Source: DASUFI01 sp036274635 (GTDB lineage: Bacteria; Planctomycetota; B15-G4). Taken from it: a stretch of DNA of 51,003 nucleotides. Under the pieces are notes generated by a model. It was not told where the DNA came from, ran no database searches, and worked only from the letters and a program-made list of their open reading frames with translations. A program made the translations under genes and the position numbers. How positions within the stretch are numbered: the stretch's first letter is position 1; each line of letters begins with the position of its first letter. Positions 32,210 through 41,002 of the stretch are shown piece after piece. The stretch is taken from assembly GCA_036274635.1 (NCBI GenBank), contig DASUFI010000323.1:1-51003 (forward strand). The letters are read 5' to 3'.

Positions 32210-33516
32210 GGGGCGGCTCCTCGCGCGGCGCCCTGCGCGTCGGCGGACTCCGCGCCCTCGGCCCCGTCGGGCCCCGGCTCGCCCGGCTCGCGCATGTCCC
32301 GCGCCAGCCGCTTCAGCGCGGCCACCGGCAGGTGCATGACCCTCCCGAACGTGCTCTTCGCCCAGCGCTCGACCGCGCGCCGGTCCTCGGCGGGCAGGTG
32401 CGCGAGCCGGCCGGAGAGCAGGCCCGCCAGCTCGCGGCCGAGCAGCTCGTCGGCGGCCGCCTGCAGCTCGGTGACGGCGTCGTCCGCCGCGCGCTCGCTG
32501 AAGCGCGCCGCCCACGCGGCCACCTTGCGGTCCACGAGGCGCTCGGCCTCGGCGGCGGCCTGCGCGCGGAGCTGGCGGTTGTGGTCGGCCAGCGCCCGCA
32601 GGGCATCGAGGTCGGTGACCCGCACGCGCGGGTCGTCGACGGCGGCCACGTCGCGCGGCACGGCGAGGTCCACGGCGAGCAGCGGCCGCCCGGAGGGCGC
32701 CGCGGCGGCGAGGCGCAGGAGCGCGTCGCGCTCCAGCACCACGCCCGGCGCGGAGGTGGCGCTGACCAGCACGTCCACCGGCACGACCGCGGCGCGGAGC
32801 TCCTCCAGCGAGAGGGCCCGCGCGCCGCAGTCGGCGGCCAGGGCGCGCGCGGCAGGCAGGCTGCGGTTGGCGAGGACCGCGGGCGACAGGCCGCTGGCGA
32901 CCAGCGCGCGCACGAGCAGCCGGCCCATCTCCCCCGCGCCGACGACGGCCACGCGCGGCGGCACGGGCCGGCCGGCGGCATCCTGCAGCAGGGCGTTCAC
33001 GGCGAGGTTGCACAGGCTCACCGGATGGCGCGCGAGGTCGGTCTCGCTGCGCGCCTGCTTGCCGACGGCCAGCGCGTGGTGGAAGAGCGGCCCGAGCAGC
33101 GGCCCGACGAGGCCGGCGTCGCTGCCGCGCCCGTACGCGGCGCGCACCTGGGCGAGGATCTGGTCCTCGCCGACGAGCAGCGAGTCGAGCGAAGCCGCCA
33201 CGCGGAAGAGGTGCCGCGCGGCGGCCGCGCCGGTGCGCAGCACGAGGGCGGTTCCGGCATCGGGTGCGCCGTCGAGGGCGAGGAAGCGCGCGGCGAGCTG
33301 CAGGTCGGCCTCGCCGGGCAGGTCGCCCTCCTCGCGGGCGTAAATGACCTCGACGCGGTTGCAGGTGGCAAGGAAGACCATCTCGCTGGCGCCGAGGGCA
33401 TCGGCCAGGTCGCGCACGAAGGCGTCCTCGCAGCCGGCCGCGGGGCGGCGCAGGCGCTCGAGGCCCGCGACGTCCGTGCCGTGCAGCGACGCGCCGATGA
33501 GTCCGATGCGCTCCAT
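32206..33516 (-). CDS. hemA: Glutamyl-tRNA reductase
   Basis: 436 residues from ATG 33516. The nucleophilic Cys52 lies in MVFLATCNRVEVIYA, followed by HLFRVAASLDSLLVGEDQIL and the NADPH domain VAVVGAGEMGRLLVRALVAS. LLAVDLAVPRDVAAVDD and a C-terminal dimerisation helix complete the enzyme; the acidic/alanine-rich tail after MREPGEPGPDGAE is an extension. It reduces glutamyl-tRNA(Glu) to glutamate-1-semialdehyde, the first step of the C5 pathway to 5-aminolevulinate, used by hemL here. TAGGCT ends 9 nt before the ATG, so the operon may begin leaderless. Confidence 0.96.
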   Translation of the reverse strand: MERIGLIGASLHGTDVAGLERLRRPAAGCEDAFVRDLADALGASEMVFLATCNRVEVIYAREEGDLPGEADLQLAARFLALDGAPDAGTALVLRTGAAAARHLFRVAASLDSLLVGEDQILAQVRAAYGRGSDAGLVGPLLGPLFHHALAVGKQARSETDLARHPVSLCNLAVNALLQDAAGRPVPPRVAVVGAGEMGRLLVRALVASGLSPAVLANRSLPAARALAADCGARALSLEELRAAVVPVDVLVSATSAPGVVLERDALLRLAAAAPSGRPLLAVDLAVPRDVAAVDDPRVRVTDLDALRALADHNRQLRAQAAAEAERLVDRKVAAWAARFSERAADDAVTELQAAADELLGRELAGLLSGRLAHLPAEDRRAVERWAKSTFGRVMHLPVAALKRLARDMREPGEPGPDGAEGAESADAQGAARGAAP

Positions 33517-33525
33517 GACGGAGCC

Positions 33526-33531
33526 AGCCTA
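33526..33531 (-). promoter_or_regulatory. -10-like TAGGCT of the hemA operon
   Basis: TAGGCT (33531-33526) ends 9 nt before the hemA ATG. ATGACA about 20 nt upstream is a weak -35 candidate. Confidence 0.35.
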
Positions 33532-33617
33532 GGCCGCGTGCTGCGGGCGCGTGTCATGGGACGGTCACGGCGGTCCGCGCACGGTGGCCTGCGCGCAAGT
33601 CCCGCCCGGGCGCGCAG

Positions 33618-33623
33618 TAGAAT
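33618..33623 (+). promoter_or_regulatory. -10-like TAGAAT before the ASPIC lipoprotein
   Basis: TAGAAT ends 7 nt before GTG 33631, and no Shine-Dalgarno sequence separates the two, so the transcript may start at the GTG itself. Confidence 0.4.
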
Positions 33624-33630
33624 CCGCCGC

Positions 33631-35943
33631 GTGCTGCCGCGATTCTCCCTCGCCGCCGGCCTGGGCCTCACCCTGTGCGCGTGCTGGGGCGGCGAGGACG
33701 CGCCGGCGGGCCTGAGCTCGGGGGCCACGGCCCCTTCTCCCACCAGCGAGCCGGCGCCGGCCGCACCGCGCGGCAAGGGCAAGCACAAGGAGCTGGAGGC
33801 GCCGCGGCAGGACGTGATCCCCGCGGACGTGCACCCGGGCGACGGCACCGCGCGCATGGCGGCGCGTCTCGCAAAGCTGGCGCAGCTCGCGGATCCCGCC
33901 AAGGACATGTACCTGAACCTGCAGCGCGTGCCGCTGTTCGAGCATAAGCTCGCGGAGGCGAAGGCCAAGGGCGCGAAGGCGATCGACCTGAAGCTGTCGC
34001 TGGCGGCCGAGAAGCTGCTGGCTGGCCGGCCCGAAGAGGCGGCCAGCGACTTCGAGACGCTGCTCGCGAACCTCGAGGCGAAGGGCGCGACGCTCAACCC
34101 GGAGTTCCACAGGCAGGTGCTGGACTTGCTGGCGCAGTGCGACCTGCGCATCGGAGAGCAGGGCAACTGCGTGATGCACCACACGCCCGACGCCTGCCTC
34201 ATGCCCATCGCCGAGGCCGGCCGACACATGGACCCGACCGGCTCGCGCAAGGCGATGGCTGTGCTGCGTCCGATCCTGTCCGAGACGCCCGACGACTACG
34301 CCGCGCGCTGGCTGCTCAATGTGGCAGCGCAGACGCTGGGCGAGTGGCCGGACGGCGTGCCGCCGGAGTTCCTCGTGCCGCCCGAAGCCTTCGCCAGCGC
34401 GCAGGACGTGGGGCGGTTCCCGGACGTGGCGGCGGCGTGCGGCCTCGCCGACCGGGGGCTCGCGGGCGGCGCCTGCATGGAGGACTTCGACGGCGACGGC
34501 CTGCTGGACATCGCCACCTCCGAGTGGAGCCTCGACGGCCCGCTGCGCTTCTACCGCAACGACGGCGAGGGCCACTTCACCGAGCGCGGCGCGCAGGCGG
34601 GCTTCGCCGGCCTCGTCGGCGGCCTCAACCTGCTGCACGCCGACCCGGACAACGACGGCGACGCCGACATCCTCGTGCTGCGCGGCGCGTGGACGGCCGA
34701 GAGCGGCGCGCGCTACCCGCTCTCGCTGCTGCAGAACGACGGCCACGGCACCTTCCGCGACGTGACCGAGGAGGCGGGCCTGCTGTGCTTCCTCTCCACG
34801 CAGTCCGCCGCGTGGGCCGACTACGACCTCGACGGCTGGCTGGACCTGTTCGTGGCCAACGAGTCCGTCGGCGCGCACCGCTTCCCGTGCCGGCTGTTCC
34901 ACAACCTCGGCGACGGCCGCTTCGAGCAGGTGGCGGAGAGGGCGGGCGTGGACGTGGTCGGCTACGTGAAGGGCTCGGGCTGGGGCGACTATGACAACGA
35001 CGGCGACCCGGACCTGTACCTCTCGCGCATGGACGGCCCCAAGCTGCTCTTCCGCAACGAGGGCGACGGCACGTTCACCGACGTGGCCGAGGCCGCGGGC
35101 GTCACCGGCCAGGCGCAGAGTTTCCCCACGTGGTGGTTCGACTACGACAACGACGGCTGGCTGGACCTGTTCGTGTGCGGCTACCGCTTCGGCCAGACCG
35201 CCGAGGTGTGCAAGGACTACCTCGGCCTCCCGAACGAGGGCGTGACGCCGCGGCTGTATCACAACGAGCACGACGGCACCTTCGACGACGTGACCCAGGC
35301 CCAGGGGCTGATGCACGTGCTGCCGGCCATGGGCTGCAACTACGGCGACCTCGACGACGACGGCTTCCTCGACTTCTACCTCGCCACCGGCGAGCCCGAC
35401 CTGAAGGGCATCTACCCCAACCGCCTCTGGCGCAACGACGCCGGCCAGCGCTTCGTGGACGTGACCACCTCGGCCGACGTGGGCCACATCCAGAAGGGCC
35501 ACGCGGTGTGCTTCGGCGACCTCGACAACGACGGCGACCAGGACCTCTACACCGTCATGGGCGGCGCCTTCGCGGGCGACGGCTTCCAGCGCGTGCTCTT
35601 CGAGAACCCCGGCCACGGCAACCACTGGGTCACGCTGCGCCTGCAGGGGGTGCGCGCCAACCGCGCCGCGATCGGCGCGCGCCTCGCCCTGCGCGTGCGT
35701 CGCCCCGACGGCAGCACGCGCGTCATCCGCCAGATGATCGGCACCGGCGGCAGCTTCGGCAGCGAGAGCCTGCAGGCCGAGATCGGCCTCAGCGACGCGA
35801 CCGCCATCGAGGAGGTCGAGATCCGCTGGCCCGGCAGCGCGACCCAGGTGCTGAAGGACCTGCCGCTGGACCGCTCGTGGACGATCGTCGAGGGCGGCCA
35901 GCCGCAGCCGCTCGAGCGCCCGCGCTTCAAGCTCGGCGGCTGA
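33631..35943 (+). CDS. FG-GAP/VCBS-repeat and ASPIC/UnbV-domain lipoprotein
   Basis: 770 residues from GTG 33631. LPRFSLAAGLGLTLCAC is a lipoprotein signal (Cys at LCAC). A Pro/Ala-rich spacer and a helical region (about residues 60-260, TPR-like: AAEKLLAGRPEEAASDFETL) lead to six or more FG-GAP repeats with the calcium loop D-x-D-x-D-G, e.g. EDFDGDGLLDIATS, ADYDLDGWLDLFVANES, DYDNDGDPDLYLSR and DLDNDGDQDLYTVMGG. The C-terminus GIGARLALRVR-like segment (IGARLALRVRRPDGSTRV) and IEEVEIRWPGSATQVL form the ASPIC/UnbV domain. Such proteins are cell-surface beta-propellers abundant in planctomycetes; adhesion or glycan binding is inferred. Confidence 0.9.
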   Translation: MLPRFSLAAGLGLTLCACWGGEDAPAGLSSGATAPSPTSEPAPAAPRGKGKHKELEAPRQDVIPADVHPGDGTARMAARLAKLAQLADPAKDMYLNLQRVPLFEHKLAEAKAKGAKAIDLKLSLAAEKLLAGRPEEAASDFETLLANLEAKGATLNPEFHRQVLDLLAQCDLRIGEQGNCVMHHTPDACLMPIAEAGRHMDPTGSRKAMAVLRPILSETPDDYAARWLLNVAAQTLGEWPDGVPPEFLVPPEAFASAQDVGRFPDVAAACGLADRGLAGGACMEDFDGDGLLDIATSEWSLDGPLRFYRNDGEGHFTERGAQAGFAGLVGGLNLLHADPDNDGDADILVLRGAWTAESGARYPLSLLQNDGHGTFRDVTEEAGLLCFLSTQSAAWADYDLDGWLDLFVANESVGAHRFPCRLFHNLGDGRFEQVAERAGVDVVGYVKGSGWGDYDNDGDPDLYLSRMDGPKLLFRNEGDGTFTDVAEAAGVTGQAQSFPTWWFDYDNDGWLDLFVCGYRFGQTAEVCKDYLGLPNEGVTPRLYHNEHDGTFDDVTQAQGLMHVLPAMGCNYGDLDDDGFLDFYLATGEPDLKGIYPNRLWRNDAGQRFVDVTTSADVGHIQKGHAVCFGDLDNDGDQDLYTVMGGAFAGDGFQRVLFENPGHGNHWVTLRLQGVRANRAAIGARLALRVRRPDGSTRVIRQMIGTGGSFGSESLQAEIGLSDATAIEEVEIRWPGSATQVLKDLPLDRSWTIVEGGQPQPLERPRFKLGG

Positions 35944-36042
35944 GGCGTCGCGTCAAGGCATGGTGCCCACGACCGCATTGCTGGCCGCGAAGCCCTTGGG
36001 CTCAGGCGACTGAGGATCGCGCCCGCCGGGGGGCCGGTCGAA

Positions 36043-37401
36043 CTAGGGCTGGGTCAGCACCCAGGCCGCGTATGAGGCCTTCGCGGCATTGACGAAGCCC
36101 TCGCCCAGCCCTCCGGTGTAGGCCTGGTTGATCTTGTCCACGGACCAAGCCGTCACCTTGATGACGCTGGGCGTGCCGTGTTGAAGGGCGTAGGCGCCCA
36201 CCACCGAGTCCACCAGCGAGCCCACGCCGCTCGCCACGGCGGCCGACATGGACGTGCCGGACCACCACGCGTAGCCACCGCCGGGCATCGCGCCATAGAT
36301 GCCGATGCCGGGGGTGACGATGTCCACCTCGGGACCCCACGCGGAGAAGTCGGCCTTGATGCCCTCTGCGTCGGTGGATGCCACGGCGGTCACCGTGGCC
36401 GCGCTGGGCACCCAGTCCTCCGGCAGACAGGGTCCCCACTTGAAGATGCTCGGGTCGTAGTTGGCCGGGAAGAGCACCTTCTCCTTGCTCGTGTTGCCGG
36501 CCGCCACGTAGATGGCCGCGCCCTTGTAGCGCGCGTACTCCATCGCGCACGCCACGGCCGAGCTCGGGTCGCTCATGCTGAGGCTGAGGTTGATCACTTG
36601 CGCGCCGTGGTCGGCCGCGTAGTAGATCGCATCGGCGACGTTGAAGGAGTTGCCATTGCCGTCGGCGTCCAGCACCCGCAACGGAAGGATGCTCGCGTCC
36701 GGGTTGATCAGCATGACCACCGAGGCCAGGAAGGTGCCATGCCCATAGGACTCATCGATCCAGCCGTCGTGGTCGTCGTCGAGGCCGTTGGCCACATCGA
36801 TCGCACCGGGCCGGCCGGAGACGAAGTCCCAGCCCGACTGTGCGACGTGGCCGACCAGCGCCGGGTGCCCCGGGTCGATGCCGGTGTCGATGACCGCGAC
36901 CAGCACGGGCTGGTGCTGGTTGAACGACCACCTCGCCACCTTGCCGTACGGCATGTACGCCAGCGCCTCCTGCGAGTGGAACTCGTCGTCGCTCGGACTG
37001 CCGTCCGCGAAGGAGATGGAGCATTGCTGCGCCGACGTGCCCAGCGGCTCGCCACAGGCCTCGATCTCGGGCACACCGACGGGCCGCAGCATCTCAGCCG
37101 AGAGCACGCCCGGCAGCTGGCCCACCTGGGCCACGAAGTCCGCCGCCTGCGAGACCGGGATCTTGTCGACCGACTCCAGCAGGTGCATGTTCACGCCGGG
37201 CTCCGACGCCAGCACCTGGGTCGCTGCCTTCGCCGAAACGGCGATCACGCTGGTGTGCGTGTCGAGCATCACGACCAGCTCGACGCACTTGTCCTCCGGA
37301 ACCTGTGGCGGTGCGCGCAGAGCGGTGCCCGTGGTCTGGCCTGCCGCGAGCGGCGCCAACACGATGATGACCAGCGTCCCCAGGACCAGCTGCCTGCTCA
37401 T
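36043..37401 (-). CDS. Secreted S8 (subtilisin-like) serine protease
   Basis: 452 residues from ATG 37401, in an ATGA overlap with the CHAT stop. A signal peptide (QLVLGTLVIIVLAPLAA) precedes an N-terminal region of about 150 residues, probably an inhibitor-like prodomain. The catalytic triad is Asp172 in LVAVIDTGIDPGHP, His221 in SYGHGTFLASVV and Ser384 in WWSGTSMSAAVASGVG, with oxyanion Asn303 in YVAAGNTS. Cysteines 312-340 (GPCLPED) may form a disulfide. It has its own repressor-like prodomain and is the last gene of the ECF-zinc finger-CHAT operon, so it is probably the exported executioner or processing enzyme of that system. Confidence 0.93.
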   Translation of the reverse strand: MSRQLVLGTLVIIVLAPLAAGQTTGTALRAPPQVPEDKCVELVVMLDTHTSVIAVSAKAATQVLASEPGVNMHLLESVDKIPVSQAADFVAQVGQLPGVLSAEMLRPVGVPEIEACGEPLGTSAQQCSISFADGSPSDDEFHSQEALAYMPYGKVARWSFNQHQPVLVAVIDTGIDPGHPALVGHVAQSGWDFVSGRPGAIDVANGLDDDHDGWIDESYGHGTFLASVVMLINPDASILPLRVLDADGNGNSFNVADAIYYAADHGAQVINLSLSMSDPSSAVACAMEYARYKGAAIYVAAGNTSKEKVLFPANYDPSIFKWGPCLPEDWVPSAATVTAVASTDAEGIKADFSAWGPEVDIVTPGIGIYGAMPGGGYAWWSGTSMSAAVASGVGSLVDSVVGAYALQHGTPSVIKVTAWSVDKINQAYTGGLGEGFVNAAKASYAAWVLTQP

Positions 37402-40259
37402 GCTGTCTCTCCCTGGCCATATGCCTCACGCGCCGCGACGTCCTGCGCCCCGGCTGCGCCTTGTGCCTCGATGTTCGTCTCGGGGTCGCCTGTCAAGGAC
37501 AGCGCGGCCCATCCCAGTTCGTCGCGGCCCTGCTCGATCAGCGCGCGTTGCGCCCGCGCCAGGGCCTGTCGCGCCGTCGCGCCGCGCGCCAGCTCGGCGT
37601 GCACCCCGACGGCCGCGTCGCGCGCATCGCCATCCTCCACCGCCCACAGGCTGCCCAGCACGGCCCGTGCGCCAGCCGCCAGCCAAGCCGAGGGCAGTCC
37701 CAGAAGCTCTTCCCCGCCCACGCGGCGTCGACGTCCCGTCTCGCAGCCCGACAGGACGACGAGCCCGAGATCCAGCGACAGCCGACGGATGTCGTGTGCC
37801 ATCAGGAACCTGCTTCCGAGACATACCGCGGAGAAGGACGGATGCCCCGGCTCGAACAACCCGTGTCCCGCGAGATGGAGCATACCGGCTCGCCGCGAAG
37901 TCGTCTGCAATTGGACAAGGAGATCTTCGGGTGCCACCCGCTCCAGACGGGATCCCCACAACTTCTCCAGAGTCTCGATCTCCTCCGGGATGCGCGGCAG
38001 CCCGGCGTGCAGAACACCCGTTGCCAGCACGTTTCGGGCGCCGGAAGGGGCTCTCCCGCGCACCTGCGCCAGTTGCCCCGCGGACAGCCCATAGGCCACG
38101 TCGTGCCGGGTAACCAGCGGCCGGCCATCGACCCGGAAGGCGTGGAACGGAAGCTCGTGAAGATCGCCGTAGGGCACGATGGCCAGGGGCCGGCCATCGA
38201 GCTCGCGCACCAGCGGCGCGACCAGTCGCGAGCCCAGTTCGGCCAGCACCGGCGCCAGCGAGCGGGCCGCCGCCTCGCGGTGCGCGCCGCCGAGGCGCAA
38301 GCGATCGACGTGGAGCCAGAGGCGGTCGCGCAGCGAGGCGAGGGTCCGCGCGTCGGCCGGCAGCGTCACTGACCGCACGCTGCGGCCGTCAGCCACCAGC
38401 ACCCGCACGCCCTGGGGCGCGACGAGGTAGACCAGCAGGACGTCATCGCCGCCGCCCTGCGCCGCGGCCAGCTCGGCCGCGCCGAAGGACGGCGCCACCG
38501 CCGAGCCACCCGAGGCGCCGGCGCGCAGCAACCGGGCGATCTCGCGCTGAGCCTCGGCCACCTCGGCGTTGGCGATGTGCGCTCGGCGCAATTCGTAGTT
38601 GGCGGGAGCCGGTTCGCACTCCGCGTCGAGGCGGCGCAGCATGAGCCACTCGAGGCGCGCGCGAGCTGCGCGCAGCTCGTCGGTCTCCAGCGGCGACGGC
38701 CCGGCCTCGGCCTGCCCGCGCGCACGCCCGGACTCGAGCGCGGCAAGCGCCTCGCCCGGCCGGCCGAGGTCCACGAGATCCCAGGCCAGGTCCACCCAGA
38801 TGGGATGCCGGTCCCGGAAGAAGGCGATGCGCACGTCGCGCGAAGGCACTGCTGCCCAGTTGCGATCGACCGATTCGATGGCCACCCGCCGCGCCTGGAC
38901 CGCTGCTGCGAGGTCGCCGCACGCGCGATGGGCCGAGGCGGCCACGGCCTGCGCCTCGGCGCGCAGCAGGTCGTCCAGCACGCGATCGGCGCGGTCCGTG
39001 GCCAGCAGCGCGTCCAGCTCGGCCAGCGCGGCGGCCGGGTCGCCTGCGTCGAGGCGCGCGCGAGCCAGCGTGATGGTGGCTAGATCGGCGAGCAGCTGCA
39101 GATCGGCCGCGGCCAGGCGGCGGCGCGCATCCAGCAGCTTGGGCAGCGCCGTCAGGGGCTCGCCCGCTCGCACCTGCAGCGCGGCGCGCTGCAGCTCTGC
39201 GGCGGCGGCATAGGCGTCGTTGCCTAGAGCGCCGAAGCGCGCGATGGCAGAGCCCAGGTCACGCAGCGCGCCGGCGGCGTCGCCGCTGCGGGCGCGAGCG
39301 AGGCCGAGCAGGACTTCGGCCCGCGCGCGCTCGTATTCCAGGCCCAGCGCGGCGAAGGCGTCCACCGCGCGCTGCGCATGCTCGAAGGCGTCGCGGCGCG
39401 CGTCGAGGCGCAGCAAGATCTCTGCCGAGTCGAGATCGCACAGCGGCACGCCGCCGGGCTTGCCGTTGGCCTCGTAGGCGGCGCGGGCGCGGTCGAGCCC
39501 GGCCAGCGCCTCGGCGAATCGGCCGCGGCGGCTCTCGAGGTACGCCAGGCTGTAGTCGCAGTCGGCGACGGGCACGGTCATTCCCGCAGCCGCGTAGGCG
39601 GCGCGCGCGCGCTCCCAGCAGGCCTGCGCCACCTCGACCCGGTTGCAGTTCATCTCGACCACGGCGAGGTTGAACTCGGCGTAGGCCGCACCCAGCGTGT
39701 CGCCGAGCTCCTTGAATGTGTCGCGCGCCGACTCCAGGCACGGACGCGCGCGAGCATAGTCGTCGAGGCGCCAGTACACGTTGGCGACGTTCACGTCGGT
39801 CTGCGCCACGAGCGCGCGCTCGCCGTGAGCAACGAAGATCTCGCGAGCCTGGGCCCCGCACACCAGCGCCTCGGGCGCGCGGTCCAGCATCTGCAGCACG
39901 CCGACCAGCGTGCGCAGCACGCGCGCCGCCTCGATCGGCTGGCCGAGCTGCTCGTGCAGCTCGAGCGCCTTGCGGTAATCGGCCTCGGCCTCGGCGTGGC
40001 GCCCGATGCCGTGCGCCGCCAACGCGCGCCCGCGCAGCGCAATGGGCTGCAGGTCGGCCAGCCCGGCCGCGGCGCGCACGAGCGCCTCGGCCACGGCCGG
40101 CGCCTCCCGCGGCTGGCTGCGCATCAGCCCGTCCACGCGCGACTTGAGCGCCAGCACGACGGCGCGGCGCTCGGCCTCCGGAGCCGAGGCGAGGCGCCGC
40201 CACGGCGCGTCGTCGCGCGCATCGAGCAGCTCGTCGATGCGGATGCTGTCGGAATTCAC
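37398..40259 (-). CDS. TPR-CHAT caspase-like protein
   Basis: 953 residues from GTG 40259. Residues about 60-520 are TPR repeats (for example AHGIGRHAEAEADYRKALEL and YEANGKPGGVPLCDLDSAEI). A short coiled region follows and then the CHAT domain with the caspase-like dyad: His799 in GMLHLAGHGLFEPGHP and Cys839 in LVVLSGCETG, plus AWLAAGARAVLGSLWAVED and YGDLHELPFHAFRVDGRPL. CHAT proteases share the fold of caspases and separase; TPR parts usually bind the activator. No membrane segment was seen, so it should be cytoplasmic. It overlaps the subtilase by 4 nt and follows the zinc-finger gene by 28 bp. Confidence 0.92.
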   Translation of the reverse strand: MNSDSIRIDELLDARDDAPWRRLASAPEAERRAVVLALKSRVDGLMRSQPREAPAVAEALVRAAAGLADLQPIALRGRALAAHGIGRHAEAEADYRKALELHEQLGQPIEAARVLRTLVGVLQMLDRAPEALVCGAQAREIFVAHGERALVAQTDVNVANVYWRLDDYARARPCLESARDTFKELGDTLGAAYAEFNLAVVEMNCNRVEVAQACWERARAAYAAAGMTVPVADCDYSLAYLESRRGRFAEALAGLDRARAAYEANGKPGGVPLCDLDSAEILLRLDARRDAFEHAQRAVDAFAALGLEYERARAEVLLGLARARSGDAAGALRDLGSAIARFGALGNDAYAAAAELQRAALQVRAGEPLTALPKLLDARRRLAAADLQLLADLATITLARARLDAGDPAAALAELDALLATDRADRVLDDLLRAEAQAVAASAHRACGDLAAAVQARRVAIESVDRNWAAVPSRDVRIAFFRDRHPIWVDLAWDLVDLGRPGEALAALESGRARGQAEAGPSPLETDELRAARARLEWLMLRRLDAECEPAPANYELRRAHIANAEVAEAQREIARLLRAGASGGSAVAPSFGAAELAAAQGGGDDVLLVYLVAPQGVRVLVADGRSVRSVTLPADARTLASLRDRLWLHVDRLRLGGAHREAAARSLAPVLAELGSRLVAPLVRELDGRPLAIVPYGDLHELPFHAFRVDGRPLVTRHDVAYGLSAGQLAQVRGRAPSGARNVLATGVLHAGLPRIPEEIETLEKLWGSRLERVAPEDLLVQLQTTSRRAGMLHLAGHGLFEPGHPSFSAVCLGSRFLMAHDIRRLSLDLGLVVLSGCETGRRRRVGGEELLGLPSAWLAAGARAVLGSLWAVEDGDARDAAVGVHAELARGATARQALARAQRALIEQGRDELGWAALSLTGDPETNIEAQGAAGAQDVAAREAYGQGETA

Positions 40260-40287
40260 GCGGGAGTGCGCGGTCCTGGGTGGCGGC

Positions 40288-40890
40288 TCAGCGGAGTGGA
40301 TCCCGCGGAGCGAGAGTGGAGAGGTCGAGGTCCGGCACCAGCAGGCGCTGGTCGTCGTTCTCGATGGAGAGCAGGTAGCGGCCGGGGCTCACGCGATCGA
40401 AGCGGAAGTCGCCGTTGCCCTCCAGCGGCGTCCAGCGGGCGCCGGCGGCGCCGGCCAGCAGGCAGCTCGCGGCGGCGGCGTCGCGCAGGCCCGCGACCTG
40501 GCCGACGAGCGTGTCACCGCCGTCGGGCGCATCGGCCAGCAGCGCGAGGTCGAGCTGCAGCGGACCCGAGGCGAGCACGAGGTGGCGTGCCGCGGGTCCC
40601 GCGCCGCGCAGCGCGACGGCCGGCCGTGCGCCGGTGGCCGAGTCGAAGATCACGCTGGCGACGGCGGTGGGCGCCGCGCGCACGCGACCGGCGCCGGCGC
40701 GACGCGCGGTCTCGTGCAGCGAGGCGCCGACGTCGGGCCACGCCGCCGCGCGCGGCGCATCGGGCAGCAGGCCCAGCGCCACCCACAGCCGCGAGCACTC
40801 GCGGCAGCCGCCCACGTGCGCGACCACCTCGGGCTGGGCCGCGGGCCGCTCGCGGGCGGCGAGCAGCTCGGCGAAGGTGGGACACGTCAT
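40288..40890 (-). CDS. Zinc-finger protein, putative soluble anti-sigma factor
   Basis: 200 residues from ATG 40890. The N-terminal PEVVAHVGGCRECSRLWVAL has the HxxxCxxC zinc-binding helix of anti-sigma (zf-HC2-like) domains. No membrane helix follows, unlike classical anti-sigma factors. The middle and end are beta-rich, with LEGNGDFRFDRVSPGRYLLS, a carboxypeptidase-regulatory-like segment. The gene sits between the ECF sigma gene (112 bp upstream) and CHAT gene (28 bp downstream) on one strand. I infer that it holds the sigma factor inactive until a signal arrives. Confidence 0.75.
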   Translation of the reverse strand: MTCPTFAELLAARERPAAQPEVVAHVGGCRECSRLWVALGLLPDAPRAAAWPDVGASLHETARRAGAGRVRAAPTAVASVIFDSATGARPAVALRGAGPAARHLVLASGPLQLDLALLADAPDGGDTLVGQVAGLRDAAAASCLLAGAAGARWTPLEGNGDFRFDRVSPGRYLLSIENDDQRLLVPDLDLSTLAPRDPLR

Positions 40891-41002
40891 CGAGGCGCTC
40901 CGTGGGAGGATCGGGGCGCAGCGCGGCGCTGGCGCCCCCGCGCGGGGGTGCCTGGCCCGCTCCAAGGAGTGTCGCCGATCGGGCCGGAAAATAGGGATTC
41001 CA

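Noticed and set aside
32332..35943. A 1203-codon open frame reaching from hemA antisense into the ASPIC lipoprotein
   Set aside because: The first 433 codons are antisense to hemA. The lipoprotein signal and the -10-like hexamer place the start at GTG 33631.
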